Source: Hippopus hippopus (lineage: Eukaryota; Mollusca; Bivalvia; Cardiida; Cardiidae). From it: a stretch of DNA of 64,000 nt. Made by a program: the position numbers and the translations under genes. Location: NCBI GenBank assembly GCA_946811185.2, contig OX328110.1:17290456-17354455 (forward strand). Direction: 5' to 3'. Positions 22,614 to 33,303 of this stretch are shown here, in pieces; the stretch's first letter is position 1; each line of letters begins with the position of its first letter. A model generated the notes under the pieces. It was not told the DNA's origin, ran no database searches, and saw only the letters and a list, made by a program, of their open reading frames with translations.

Positions 22614-22839
22614 CCCTTTACCACACAATCCCGAGTTTTAACGACCCTGAGGAAGAACCCTTTTGAAATTATTGTGGGAAAAGGAGAAAATGCTGGTTAC
22701 CAGCATTTTCTCCTTTTCCCACAATGATATCTACCCTATCATGGACAAATTCCATCATTTGAGCCACAATGAAACTTTTAGTCTGCAAATGCCTTCAATT
22801 TGGACAAGTCAACATTTTTGTCGTCTGGTAAAGGGTTAA
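22610..22839 (+). mobile_element. M1 MITE, reference copy, 230 bp
   Basis: Family description. The unit starts TTAACCCTTTACCACACAAT and ends CTGGTAAAGGGTTAA; elsewhere the right end is usually GAGTTAA. The A half (about 65 nt) contains 'gttttaacgaccctgagg'. The centre is a palindrome built on GTGGGAAAAGGAGAAAATGC with a one-base centre, arms about 27-33 nt. The B half (about 100 nt) contains 'tcgtctgcaaatgctttcaa' and 'ttggacaagtc'. TTAA targets and CCC termini suggest piggyBac-type mobilisation, but no transposase is present in the window. Strand + here means the A half comes first. Confidence 0.95.
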
Positions 22840-23226
22840 GGTGCCAACTTCAACTCTAGTTTTAAGATTAATTTTTTCATCTGCAAGACTCGGCTTTCAA
22901 TTTGGAAAAAGCACCTTTTGTTGTCAGTATACAGTGTTTAGTACTATTCATCTGAAATGAACACTGTCAAAAGGTTGATTAGAATGCAAATGATTCCATT
23001 CAAAATACTCCTTGTCATTTTTATTACCAGTGTAAATGTCAGATTTTTCAGAAAGTAATTTGCAAGTTATCTTTTCTTTGAATTGAAAAAAATGATATTA
23101 CATTATGATTACTTATGTTACTTCCATTCTTTTTTGTGATGAGCATACAAAATTTCCACTAACCTTTTACCAGACTGGTTACCAGCGTGTAATGTCTCCT
23201 TCAAAACTCTTTTTCCTCAAGGATGT

Positions 23227-23435
23227 TGACCCTTAGGCTGCTAAGCCAACTCACTGACCTTTTGCAGGCAGTGTAGATCAAGATCAGACTGCACAGAAGG
23301 TGCAATCTGATCTTTGATCTACACTGCTGATAAGGAGATATCTTCAACTTCAAAAATAAACTTTGAAACAGCAGACCTTGGGTTTTTTATATCGGCTTGA
23401 AATTTCATTTTTACTCATATAGCAGGATAAGAATT
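23227..23435 (+). mobile_element. M2 MITE, near full length
   Basis: CCCTTAGGCTGCTAAGCC to 'tagcaggataagaattaa'. Palindrome 'cagactgcacagaaggtgcaatctg'. Confidence 0.75.
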
Positions 23436-23652
23436 AAGGTCTACGGCCCCTAACTCATCGGTAAACATCGACATTGTCGTTAAGACTATTTGGCCTATCT
23501 TGGCAGCTTCCGTCTTTTAATATGAGAGTTAGAGGCTGTAGACTCGCTGACATCAGTAAATATCGTGTAACATCGACGTTTTCGTAAAGGCTATTCGGCC
23601 AATCTTGGCAGCTTTCCTATTTTAATATGAGAGTTAGGGGCCGTAGACCTTA
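23434..23652. repeat. Element with inverted ends and internal direct repeat
   Basis: 'ttaaggtctacggcccctaactc' at the left and its inverse 'gagttaggggccgtagacctta' at the right. Inside, a unit of about 100 bp ('atcgac.ttgtcgt..ggc..atcttggcagctt...tttaatatgagagtta') occurs twice. Confidence 0.75.
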
Positions 23653-24166
23653 CTACATAGAAGTTTTGGTAAAGCCTTTAAAATGGTTGAACCAATGAAT
23701 TCTTTGAAAACGAGTATTCCCAAGATATTTTCAAACCATTTTTTAAGATCATTTTAACACAGGATTTTATTGTAATTTGTTGTGGTAGTTAAAGAGACAT
23801 CTTTATAGCCAGAGAGTAAACAAATGCTGTTAAAACTTGACGATATTAAAATCTAGTCAGCTGTGTAAATGCAGATAAAAAATCAGTATAAGGTGTATGG
23901 GGTAAAAAAACTGTAGGGATTTGTCTTCGATTCATGGTTGTTATCTCTATGGCTAGCCGCAATAGAATGAAATGCATTTTCTATCTGTCGTAATCTGTAC
24001 AACTTTGCAACCATCAGGGGCAATATTTAGCATGAAGATACAAGATTGATTATAGTTTCATAAAATAAAGAAAAAAACGGTTATAAAACTGGATGTAAAC
24101 AAATGAAGATGCATGTTTAAGGAAAAATGGGCCATTGTTACACTTTTCTTGTCAGTGTCTTGTGTG
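23653..24166. other. No feature recognised
   Basis: AT-rich intron sequence without a clear repeat or ORF. Confidence 0.5.
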
Positions 24167-24395
24167 TTAACCCATTACCACACAATCCCGAGTTTTGACA
24201 CCCCTGTAGGAGAAGGCTTTTGAAAACATTGTGGGAAAAGGAGAAGATGCTGGTAACCAGCATTTTCTCCTTTTCCCACAATGTTTTCTTCCCCATCCAA
24301 AACAAAAATCATCATTTCAGTTACATTTAATTTGTCGTCTGCAAATCCTTTCAATTTGGACCAGTCTAATTTTTTGTCATGTGGTAAAGAGTTAA
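24167..24395 (+). mobile_element. M1 MITE, intact, adjoining the glypican splice acceptor
   Basis: TTAACCCATTACCACACAATCC to GGTAAAGAGTTAA, 229 bp. Its final TTAA is followed by only 28 bp (taatcggttacctcttttatcgtttcag) before the exon. Confidence 0.95.
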
Positions 24396-24423
24396 TAATC
24401 GGTTACCTCTTTTATCGTTTCAG

Positions 24424-25124
24424 AGGCTTTGACCAATGTGATGAGACACGCAGAAACCAGTCTAAGTAACAAAATGAGAGACTGGTACTCCATGCCAATC
24501 GAGGAGCACCTACATCCTTTAACATTACTGTTCACAGATTTACAAGACTATGTGAAACAGAAAAATGTCGTTTTAGAAAATACTATAAATAAATTTTTCG
24601 ATAATATTTTTCCTGTGATGTTTAAGCATGTGATTTATCACCAGTCTGCAGAGACCTGGACACATCATTATCATCACTGCTTGTCCAATCAGCTACGAGC
24701 AGTTAGTCCGAAACCTTTTGGAAAATATCCGAATGATATTGTGAAAAAATTGACGTATGGTTTGTCGCTCATGAGAACCTACTTACGAGCTCTGACTGTT
24801 GTCGTGGAAACAGTAAATACAACAAACAATCTATCATGGGGTGATGAGTGTATCCACGCTATGACGAGGATGAAATTCTGTTCTCACTGCCATGGACTGG
24901 TCGGAGTTCAACCATGTTATGGATTATGCTATAATGTAATGAATGGCTGTTTTGCGAGAGTGGCAGAAATTGGCCGTGAATGGCAGGAAATGATGAAACT
25001 CATCGAGGCTTTAGTCTTAGAGATGGGAGAGAAAAGTATTGACAAAGTGTTCAAGGAGCTATTAGTGGGGATTTCCGAAGCCTTCATGCATGCAATGGTC
25101 ACTGCGACAGACTATTATGGGCAA
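24424..25124 (+). CDS. Glypican core protein, internal exon (globular domain)
   Basis: Heparan-sulfate proteoglycan core protein; family members are GPI-anchored at the cell surface and modulate Wnt, Hedgehog, FGF and BMP ligands. The exon runs from a cag acceptor (24421-24423) to a CAA|GTAAGT donor. It starts with the last two bases of a split codon and then has 233 open codons. Numbering from L at 24429, cysteines fall at 84, 141, 151, 154, 163, 167 and 174. The last six form the signature C-x9-C-x2-C-x8-C-x3-C-x6-C (FCSHC, QPCYGLC, NVMNGC), diagnostic of glypicans. ETVNTT followed by NNLS gives two N-glycosylation sequons, and INKFFDNIFPV and RHAETSLSNKM match family helices. By eye the GPC3/GPC5 (Dally) clade fits better than GPC4/6. 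An ATG-initiated frame here would be false, because the reading enters from an upstream exon. An M1 MITE ends 28 bp before the exon. Confidence 0.93.
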
Positions 25125-25164
25125 GTAAGTATGGTATTCAATAAATCTAAGCCCATTATTGTAT

Positions 25165-25390
25165 AAAGTGAACTCTTAAACATTGTGGGAAAAAGAGCCA
25201 TTGCTTGTAAAAGGGCTTTTATCCACAATGTTTTTCGCACCTTTAAAAAATGATTTCAGCTCTTGGCAATTTACTTGTCTATAGGTACAGGAGAAGTTGG
25301 ACAACACAGTTGATTTTGTCACCCTTGCTAAGTATATATCAGACAATTTAATAATTGGTATAGACAACAAATTTGGCATTGATTTTTAAA
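25165..25390 (+). repeat. M1 MITE, degenerate
   Basis: 'gtgaactcttaaacattgtgggaaaaagagccattgcttgtaaaagggcttttatccacaatgttttt', then a poorly preserved B half. Confidence 0.5.
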
Positions 25391-25591
25391 ATTACACAGG
25401 ATTGTATTTTGCCAACCAACTGGAGGAAATTTCAAATCAAGCATTAGAGTTTGTAATTTTGCCACTAGCATGCCAGCATGTAATTTAAGCAAGGTTGATT
25501 TACATTTCTTGAGGTCTCTTAAGTTCCATACTCTGAGGTTGATTTCTATTTCATTGTTTTTATCGAATTTAAGTAAATTCCTTAAACTTTT

Positions 25592-25710
25592 TCAAATCTT
25601 TACCAGACAACAGAATTTAAGAATTGGCAAACTTGAAAGTGTTAACAGAAGGCAAATCAAATGTTGCTCATATGATAAAATTTGCGGAGATGTAGTAGAA
25701 AATTATCAGA
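25592..25710 (-). repeat. M1 MITE, B-half fragment
   Basis: 'tctttaccagacaacagaatttaagaattggcaaacttgaaagtg' to 'gtagtagaaaatta'. Confidence 0.6.
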
Positions 25711-25767
25711 TTTTATGGGTCCATAATTATATGCAATTTGCTTGGTGCAATGCATCACAGAAATGCA

Positions 25768-25939
25768 TTAACCTTTTACAACACAATCCCAAATTTTAAT
25801 GACTTGGAGGAAGAAGCCTTTTGAAAATATTGTGGGAAAAGGGGAAAATGCTGGTATTTTCTCCTTTTCCCACATGTTTTCACAAGACTCCTCTACATTG
25901 TAGTTGAGTGTAACACAGGATTGTTTGGTAAGGAGTTGA
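25768..25939. mobile_element. M1 MITE, A-A foldback isomer
   Basis: Both sides of the palindrome are A halves. The left reads 'aaccttttacaacacaatcccaaattttaatgacttggagg'; the right, reverse-complemented, reads 'ccttaccaaacaatcctgtgttacactcaac'. There is no B half. It lies inside a split F5 repeat. Confidence 0.75.
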
Positions 25940-26065
25940 TTCTTCACAATTGTTCACATGATTCAGAAATTGACTTCACTATTTTTGTCTTGAACAGCTG
26001 AGCATCTGTTTGCAACATAAAGAAATAAAGAACAAATAGATAAGCCATGCTTTGGCAAAAGGGGG

Positions 26066-26293
26066 CTTAACCTTTTACAACACAAGCAAAATATAGACTT
26101 GTCAAGATTGAAAGCATTTGCAGACTCGCAATTTAAATTGAACTCAAAAGATGAAAGTCTTTAATAGGACAGAAGAAAAAAACATTGTCGGAGAAGGAGG
26201 AAGTGCTGGCTACTAGCATTTTCTCCTTTTCCAACAGTGTTACTAAAAGGCTTCTTCCTCAGGGTCTTGAAACTTAGGATTTTTGGTAGAGGA
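26066..26293 (-). mobile_element. M1 MITE
   Basis: Left TTAACCTTTTACAACACAAGC with B-type interior; right 'ggatttttggtagagga'. Confidence 0.75.
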
Positions 26294-26530
26294 CAATGCA
26301 TCTCCGTGATGCAAGCAAGTTAACACATAATTATTATGAATCCATAGAATTGATTTTGTTTAACAACTGACTGAATCATGAGGAAGACAGGTCCTTGTAC
26401 ATGCAGAAAATTGACTGGTACCATAGAGTTTCAGCCCAGGTCAGCCTGTCCAGATTCTCAGGCTGATCTTGGTCGAAACTTAAGTTTTTGCAGATGCATT
26501 TAACCTCCTTTTTTATATGAGCATGGCTAT

Positions 26531-27030
26531 CGTATTTAATACAAGTGAAAAGATTGTGGCAAAATGAGGAACTGCTACATGTAGCTACTGTAGTACGAGT
26601 TATTTTTCTTTTTTACACAATATTTTCAAAATTGATCTGGGGCAAGATCAGAAAAATTGTTTGTGAAGGAGTTGAATGTGTTAATTTTTGAGGTGTGTTT
26701 GACTGAAATAGGGAAAATAAGAATAGACTGAATATTGCCTTATGTATATATAGAAAAGATTGTCTGTTTAAAGAAAAGGCCAATTTTTCCTTTTATTACA
26801 ATGTTTTCAAAAGTGGTCTAGTGCAAGATGAAGAAAGTTGTCTGAACCAGATAATATAGTATTCATTCATGACTTTTGTGTCTGATTTGAACAGTAACCA
26901 AAAAAAAAACACAAAAAGATTGAACAATGTCATCTGTATAGGCCTTTACGGAAACTCGGTTACTTCCCTTCGAAGATTATCTCCCTTGTGGAAATCCCTA
27001 TTTCCGGGGACTACCATCATAACAATCATT
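26531..27030. other. No gene recognised
   Basis: Two decayed M1-like stretches may be present near 26560-26670 and 26760-26850 ('ttcctttta..acaatgttttcaaaagtggtct'). Nothing else is recognisable. Confidence 0.4.
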
Positions 27031-27189
27031 AGGGGCTCGGCACATGATGATTGTGCTACTTTATGCTTAAAGAGAACATTTCGATAAAAAATCCAAATAT
27101 CTGTGTATAAATATCTATATGCAGATATTCAGATTTTTTTTTTATCGAAATGTTGTCTTTAAACACAAATTATTATATGCCGAGTCCCT
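27031..27189. repeat. Palindromic element
   Basis: Left arm 'aggggctcggcacatgatgattgtg...aacatttcgataaaaaa' pairs with right arm 'tttttttatcgaaatgttgtctttaaaca...atatgccgagtccct'. The total is about 160 bp. Confidence 0.75.
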
Positions 27190-28320
27190 GTGATAACAAT
27201 GGCCAAACAAAAAAAGAAAAGAAGTCATTCGTGATTTTCGTCATCCAGTTAACTTTCCAAAACGCAATTCTTCGCTCCTAAAAATTATTACTCGGAGATA
27301 AGTAACACGTCTGACCTGCTGCTCTGTATCGAACACTGTTGGCAAACGTAACGGATTTGTTCAATTAAATTCTGTTGAATTTCTCGGACAATTGTGAAAA
27401 AGACGCCTAAACTTGTTGCAGTTAAGATAACGTCATTTATATGCCAAAAAATCTGCAGTGCCGGTAGTTGCATCAACTATCACGTTCGAAAGACAAAAAA
27501 TGTTATTACTGACCAAAACGAAGCCCCGCGATAGAAATAACAGATTTTTCGCAGACTGCCTTGGTTTTACCACGGGTCATAAAATACACTATCCCTGGTC
27601 TTATAGGACAAGGAATTAAATAAGAAAACAAAAAGAAAAAGAAACAATGAATTCCAACATGCAGTTAAAACAGTGACCTATAACATTCCATATGAGAACA
27701 GAATGTGTTCGGACAGGAAACGTACATCATTAGGCGTCGAATTTAAAATGGACTTACCCTCTGTAACATTTTTTTAATAATTCCAAATACTATATTTACA
27801 AATGATCAACATCAGATTGAAAAGGAACGAGACTTTAATATGACACGTCTGTGTTAATCTGCGCCTAGCATGTGTGCCGAAACGTTTCTGTAGGTCACCC
27901 ACTTTGTCTGTGAAATACCGAGATCAAAGAACACCCAGCTAACCCTTTACCAGCTTCTCAACGAAAGCAATTACAGCACATACATTTATTTCGCCACTCA
28001 TAATGAAGCTGGAATTACCTATTTCTGGAGGGGGAATGGAAGGTTTGAAATTTGAATTGACCTTGTTGTAAAAGTCATCTATTCAGTAGTTCAAGCAGGA
28101 GGATGACAAAAAAGCATTTAGACATCTTGATTTTTTTTGGGGGTGGGGGGGGGGGGTTATGGATTTTTTTTTAATAAATTCGAACTATATGGGGTTTCAG
28201 ATTTAAATAAATGGACTATCCATTTCTCTTTTTTAGATTACAAAATATTATCACTTTCAACATTTTATATAAATAGATCGAACCAATGATCCCAGTGTTT
28301 CAAACCAAGTCCGTTAACGA
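27190..28320. other. No gene recognised; G-run at 28137-28157
   Basis: Probably unique sequence. Contains 'ttttttttgggggtggggggggggggtt'. No splice-bounded ORF with a known domain was seen on either strand. Confidence 0.5.
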
Positions 28321-28329
28321 CTTAGCTAC

Positions 28330-28557
28330 CGGGTTCGGCAAACGGCAAAACTTTGGACTAGTCCAAATCCAAAGCATTTGAAGCCGACAGGTTAAACATT
28401 GGTCAAATGGTGGAAATTGCCTTTGAAAAAGTGGAAAATATTGCGGGGAATGAGAAAATGCTGGTTACAAGCATTTCCTCCTTTTCAAATATTTTCCAAG
28501 ACGCCTTCTTTCCCGGGGTCGTTAAAACTCCAGATTGTTTGGTTGGGAGAAGGTTAA
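28330..28557 (-). repeat. M1 MITE, degenerate
   Basis: 'caaacggcaaaactttggactagtccaaatccaaagc' to 'gattgtttggttgggagaaggttaa'. Confidence 0.7.
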
Positions 28558-28899
28558 TAAGTGTCTCTTAAGAGGCAGGAACAGTCCATTTACCGAAATT
28601 ACAGCACTACATGCATACCTTGAATTGTCAAGAAATCCTGATCTCAAAAAATTATCATGTTCCTTTAGACACATGTCATAACTATTAGTCTAGATCATGA
28701 ACATAAGAAATGTAGCTTTAGTTCAAATTTTAAATCTTCCAGTCTCGCTTCACAAAATACTTATGTTCCATCATCTTTTTGAGTTAAAAAGACATACGTA
28801 AAAATTATTCTTCATTTAAATGTGTGAAGGGTTAATTCGGTGTGTTCCTTTGATCTGGGTATCGCACTGCCGCACGTACAAATTAACGCGCACGTGTCA

Positions 28900-29132
28900 A
28901 ATCAACCCTTTACCAAACGACAAAATTTTAAGCTAGTGTATACTGAATGCATTTACCAACAATGAGGTAATGTTACTCGAATTATGAATTTTTTTTCTTT
29001 GAAAAGGTAGAAACTATGTGGAAAAGGGAGAATAGTTTGTTCGTCAGCATTTTTTTCTTTTTTCGCTTATAATTCCGAAAGCCATCTTCCTCGGGGTCGT
29101 TAAAACCCGGGGATTGTTTGGTAAAGGATTAA
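28900..29132 (-). mobile_element. M1 MITE
   Basis: 'tcaaccctttaccaaacgac' to GGTAAAGGATTAA. The palindrome is decayed in both arms ('agtttgttcgtcagcatttttttc'). Confidence 0.75.
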
Positions 29133-29362
29133 ACAGACTCTTCTTAACTGTTTTTGATCTCAGTTCACCGTTATGTTGTTCATTTGTGGATAGATTTGGA
29201 ATTTAATACAAGTAACAGAGGGTAAGTTCATTCTTAGTCTCTACTTCCATATTGCTTCCGTGCTTGTGTAGTCCTCAGAAGTAGAAGTTGCGCTTGTGCG
29301 CATGCGTAATCGGAGAGTACTCAAGGGGAGGCTACCTAGTTTCCAGAAAGACCTATAGCAGA

Positions 29363-29590
29363 ATTATTCCCTTACCAGACGACAAAATTTAAGCCTTGTC
29401 CAAATTAAAAGCATTTGTAGACTACAATTTTACTGTGGCTTAAATGGTGCAATTTTTCTTTGAAAGGGTAGAAAACATGGTGGCAAAAGGAGAAAATGCT
29501 GGAAACCAGCATTTTCTCCTTTTCCCACAATGTTTTCAAAAGGCTTCTTTCCCAGGGTCGTTAAAGACGGCATTGTGCAGTAAAGGGTTA
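29363..29590 (-). mobile_element. M1 MITE
   Basis: 'ttattcccttaccagacgac' to 'cagtaaagggtta'. Palindrome at about 29474-29536. Confidence 0.8.
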
Positions 29591-29924
29591 TTGTCTGTTC
29601 AGGGGGGACGACTTTAAAGCTCCCTGTCGCCATATCGTTGGAAACATTGTTTGATTCTTGATGATAAAGAAAATCAAACTCGTATCTGGGAAAAGAAGAT
29701 AAAAATCAAAACAGTTTCCGACTACAATAAATATTATACATTCGTGTTTATTGGTGGGCTATTTTGAGAAGAAGATAGTCACTTGTTTCATTTTTGTGAT
29801 ATTGTCTGATTTGGTTTTGCTCTTCTTGAATTCTGGGAAAATGCGTGGTTGTTGTTTAGTTCCCTTGTTTATGACTTTATTTTGGGTTTTCTGGGTCAAT
29901 AGTTACCATCCATTATTTATTATA
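29591..29924. other. No feature recognised
   Basis: The hydrophobic frame beginning at 29751 has no family resemblance and runs into the repeat at 29925. Confidence 0.45.
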
Positions 29925-30086
29925 CCCCCGCAAAACGAATGTTTTCGGGGGTATACTGGAATCAGCCTGTCTGTCCCTTTGCCCATCCATTTGTCCGTCT
30001 GTGTGTCCGTCTGTGTACAAATAATTGCTTGCTTCTGTCAAAGTGCTGGTGGGGCTATTAAGTCACATTCAGTGACAGCTCTAGTT
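29925..30086 (+). repeat. Short copy of the 13495-type repeat with a 5' hairpin
   Basis: TACCCCCG...CGGGGGTA hairpin at 29929-29956 around 'aaacgaatgttt', then 'cctgtctgtcc' tracts, ending 'cagtgacagctctagtt'. Confidence 0.65.
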
Positions 30087-30095
30087 TTATTCTGA

Positions 30096-30215
30096 GTCTA
30101 GGTCTAGATTCGGGAAGTAACACAATTTTTGATTGGCTAAACCAATGGTTTAGCCAATCAGGAATTATGTTACTTTCAAACTGTTAAAATTCTTGAGAAT
30201 TAGACAAAGAATATT
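30096..30215. repeat. Palindromic repeat, 'attggctaaaccaatggtttagccaat'
   Basis: Related, less symmetric copies occur at 58690-58800 and 59165-59255, all with 'gtgttact/gttactttcaaa' flanks. Confidence 0.65.
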
Positions 30216-30766
30216 CTTAGAACAGTTTGCTGAATATGGACCCTGGACTGACTTTCTTGTAAAGGCCTGAACTCCGCATAATGTCCACATTATAATAATG
30301 CAGTGTCTATTTTTAAGAATGCGCAATTATGGGATTAATGCAAATTTTTCTTTTAGATCCTGCATAAATTCAGACCCAATGCATGATGGTCCTGCATAAA
30401 AAATAAACAATGAAAATGTCCCAAGTCAAAGAATTTACTGTTGTTTGAATAAAACTGCTTTGTTGCCCAAGTTGTTTTCGCTACATATTACGTCCATTTA
30501 AGTTACTTCCCTTGAAGGCTAATGGGTCAAAACAACCCACTCTCAAAATGGTCTGGTCCAAAATAGCTTACTTTACCAAAACTGCTTATTTTTCTGGGTA
30601 CTGTTTGAAAAGTGTCCCTGTAATTTTTTTAACGCTCCCATATTTTTCAGACTGATGGAGGGGGGGGAACCCCCCCCCTTTTTTTTTTTCAATATCTATA
30701 GTAGACACTGTGTATGCCAAGGCTTAGTGTCATGCAATTTTAGTTAACTTGTTTGATTACTGGTAA

Positions 30767-30992
30767 CAGGCCTTTACCAAATGACAAAATTTTCAGACTG
30801 GTCCAAATTGAAGCATTTTCAGACGTCAAATTGAAGATGATCAATATGTCAACATTTGCCCTTAATAGGGTAGAAAACATTGTGGGAAAAGGATAAAATG
30901 CTACTTACCAGCATTTTCTCCTTTTTCCACAATGTTTTCTTAAGCTTTCTTTGTAAGGTTTGTTAAAAGTCAGCATTGTGTGGTAAAGGTTA
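30767..30992 (-). mobile_element. M1 MITE
   Basis: 'cctttaccaaatgacaaaattttcagactgg' to 'gtgtggtaaaggtta'. Confidence 0.8.
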
Positions 30993-31021
30993 GAAATGGT
31001 AATGCATAAAGTCTGATGTAA

Positions 31022-31732
31022 GAGCCTATATATCTCAAATGGTAATCAGAAAGAAAGTATCAGAAAAAAGGTATCAAGTTTTGCAAGGAAAGAAAGTATC
31101 AGGAAAAAAAAGTATCAGTTTCTGTCAATGTTGTGATACTTTATCATTATTTATTTTAGATTATATAAATATAGTTTAGATACTTTATGTAATTAATTTT
31201 TGACATTCAGGCAAACAAAAAATGCTGGAAAGAAACATTTTCTCTTTTTCCTACAGTGTTTTCAAAAGGCCTTCTGCCTTCTTAAGTTGGAATGAAATAA
31301 AATGATGGTTAAAGACAACATATTATTAAGAGTTTGGCAATATCAATAACTTAATCAAAGTGAAAATTAGACCTTTGTGGGATTATACAGATTGCAAATT
31401 ACACCCCCCCACACACACACACACATATCAAAAACATTTTAATTACTATTGTTATGTCCCAATCTTTTGCAGGTATCAACAATTAAACATGAATGTTTGC
31501 CCATTTCTTCCAATCTCAGGCCAGAAAAATTAAATAGAAAAATTTACAAATATCACATTTTTTTTCTTTACCAAAGTCATTATAATCTATCAACTAAATT
31601 TTTACATAACATATTATCTAAGCTTCTTTTTTGGCAACTGATACTTTTTTTCCTGATTCTTTTTTTCCCTGATACTTTATTTCCTACAATCATCTCAAAT
31701 ACCCACGTATGTGAGATCCTATATACATGTAT
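31022..31732. mobile_element. Possible TIR element with AAAGTATCAG-repeat arms
   Basis: The left arm (31022-31120) has 'agcctatatatctcaaatgg' and three 'aaagtatcag' units. The right arm (31634-31732) carries the same in inverse. A decayed M1 fragment sits inside at 31205-31300. Confidence 0.5.
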
Positions 31733-31814
31733 ATGACAGACTGAAATGCAACATGCCACTTGGATGCAACTGGCAGTGAAATTTCATTCAGACTGTTTGA
31801 TATTTACCACATCC

Positions 31815-32037
31815 TTCATCCCTTTACCTCACAGTCCTTAGTTTTAACAACCAGAGAATTAGCAAGCTTTAGAAAACATTGTTTGAAAAGGAGAAAATTC
31901 TTGTACCCAGCATTTTTCCTGTTTTCCACATTTAAAAGACAACTTGAGTTTTTTAATCACATTAAATTTTGTCATCTGCAAATGTTTTCAATTTGCTTTC
32001 AATTTGTCAAAAATACTATCGTCTGGTAAAGAGTTAA
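31815..32037 (+). mobile_element. M1 MITE
   Basis: 'atccctttacctcacagtcc' to GGTAAAGAGTTAA at 32034-32037. The palindrome is partly decayed. Confidence 0.75.
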
Positions 32038-32380
32038 ATGTGCATAAGCATGTAGGAGGGCTGATCATTTCTCCAGATATTAGCCTTCTCCAAACAATTC
32101 AGTTTCATCAAATCAGGCTTAAGGCTGGTGAATACAGTGTGGGAAAAGGAGAAAATGCTGGTAACCAGCATTTCCTCCTTTTCCCACATTTTTTTGGCAG
32201 TTTCATTGATAAATTCCATTGTTTTGGCTGGCAAGGTTTTATTTTGCTACCTATAAATGCTTTGAATTTGGACAAGTTTAAAAATTTGTCTTGTGGTAAA
32301 AGGTTGGTATTTTTACCACATCTTTTAAATGTGCATATGCATATCGGAGCACTGATCATTTCCCCAGATATTAAACTGGA
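32037..32380. repeat. Duplicated flank around an M1 copy
   Basis: 'aatgtgcataagcatgtagg..gctgatcatttctccagatatta' (32037-32083) recurs directly at 32329-32374, with the M1 copy at 32085-32310 between. Confidence 0.7.
32085..32310 (+). mobile_element. M1 MITE
   Basis: 'caaacaattcagtttcatcaaatc' A half, clear palindrome, 'cttgtggtaaaaggtt' end. Confidence 0.75.
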
Positions 32381-32462
32381 AATCTAGATAAACACTTTTC
32401 CTGCTCAAAAAGTGAAATGAAACTTTCAAGCCAATATAAAAAACACACATTTTGCTATTTCA

Positions 32463-32600
32463 TAGACTTTTTTGGGGGAAAATATCTCCTTATTGGACAG
32501 TGTAGATGCAAGATCAGACTGCACAGAATGTGCAGTCTGATCTTGATCTACTCTGTCCGCAAAAGGTCAGTAAGTAGCGCTAAGCAGTCTAAGGGTTAAA
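32463..32600 (-). mobile_element. M2 MITE, 5'-shortened
   Basis: Palindrome 'agatcagactgcacagaatgtgcagtctgatctt', then the M2 end in inverse, GCGCTAAGCAGTCTAAGGGTTAA. Confidence 0.75.
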
Positions 32601-32639
32601 CTGGAAATCTAGATAAACTCTAAGAGCCCCAAGCACATT

Positions 32640-32800
32640 ATATGTCCTTTTTCTAGACAGTATAATTAAGATCAGACTGCACAAAACGTGCAGTGTTATG
32701 ATAGATCTACTATGTCCATTATAGTGAGATACTTTGACCAAAAACAGCGTTGAAACTGTGCACTATATGTGGCTTTTTTGCTGATATAGGATGCACAATT
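32640..32800. repeat. M2-like copy, diverged
   Basis: 'aagatcagactgcacaaaacgtgcagtgtta' with typical 'gagatactttgaccaaaaacagcgttgaaact' flank. Confidence 0.55.
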
Positions 32801-32865
32801 AGTTTATTTGGGACAAAAAGGGCTCGATCACCATTCAAAAGTGATTGTAAAATTCTTTGAAGCTT

Positions 32866-33085
32866 TAAACACTTTCACAAACAACAAAATCTTGGCGGAC
32901 TCGAGTTGAAATCATAATGCAGATGACAGTTTGAATGGAATTCAATTGATAGAATTTCATCTTTTTAAAGGACCAGGGAAACATGTTGGAATAGAGGAGA
33001 ATAGGCTGGTTACAATATTTTCTCCTTTTCCTACAATGTTTTCAGCAGCCTTCTTCCTCAGGGTTGTAAAATCACAGAAACATTT
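32866..33085 (-). repeat. M1 MITE, degenerate
   Basis: 'ttaaacactttcacaaacaacaaaatcttgg' left end; palindrome 'gaatagg ctggttacaatattttctcc'. Confidence 0.65.
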
Positions 33086-33095
33086 TATATAAGGA

Positions 33096-33303
33096 TTACC
33101 CTTTACCTAAAAATCCAGAGTTTAAATGATCTTGACTGAAAAGGTTTTGAAAAAACATTGTGGGAAATGGATGAAGTGCTGGTAGCCAGCATTTTTTTGC
33201 TCCTTTTCCCTCAATGTTTTCCACCCTTCCAAAGAGGAATATCAGTTTCTAAGTCACATATAATTTGTCATCTGCAGATGCTTTTGATTTGGGACTGTCT
33301 AAA
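33096..33303 (+). repeat. M1 MITE, cut at the right end
   Basis: 'attaccctttacctaaaaatccagag' through the B half to 'gggactgtctaaatttcag', where the next copy joins. Confidence 0.7.

Larger units (their letters stand above)
1..24423 (+). other. Upstream glypican intron (open 5' end), repeat-filled
   Basis: Sequence before the first recognised exon. I looked on the + strand for the preceding exon, expected to carry a CC-x-x-x-M-E motif, and for a signal-peptide exon, and found neither. The repeats are itemised separately. The interval could include an unrelated gene border that I cannot see. Confidence 0.5.
25708..26530. repeat. F5 repeat pieces, interrupted by two M1 copies
   Basis: 'atgcatcacagaaatgcatta' (25750), 'gccatgctttggcaaaagggggctta' (26045) and 'caggtcagcctgtccagattctcaggctgatcttgg' to 'gatgcatttaacctccttttttatatgagcatggc' (to 26529). 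Confidence 0.5.

Noticed and set aside
1..24423. Signal peptide and CC-motif exons of the glypican
   Set aside because: No candidate with acceptor and donor in the required phase was seen. They are probably outside the window.
30655..30692. G-run followed by C-run and T-run as a regulatory hairpin
   Set aside because: 'gaggggggggaaccccccccc' followed by T's is a low-complexity stretch that could also be an assembly or slippage product. No further support.
31400..31430. CA microsatellite as a feature of interest
   Set aside because: Short (CA)n run with ordinary length for intronic DNA.
31944..32387. 147-codon + strand ORF
   Set aside because: Composed of two M1 copies and their duplicated flanks.
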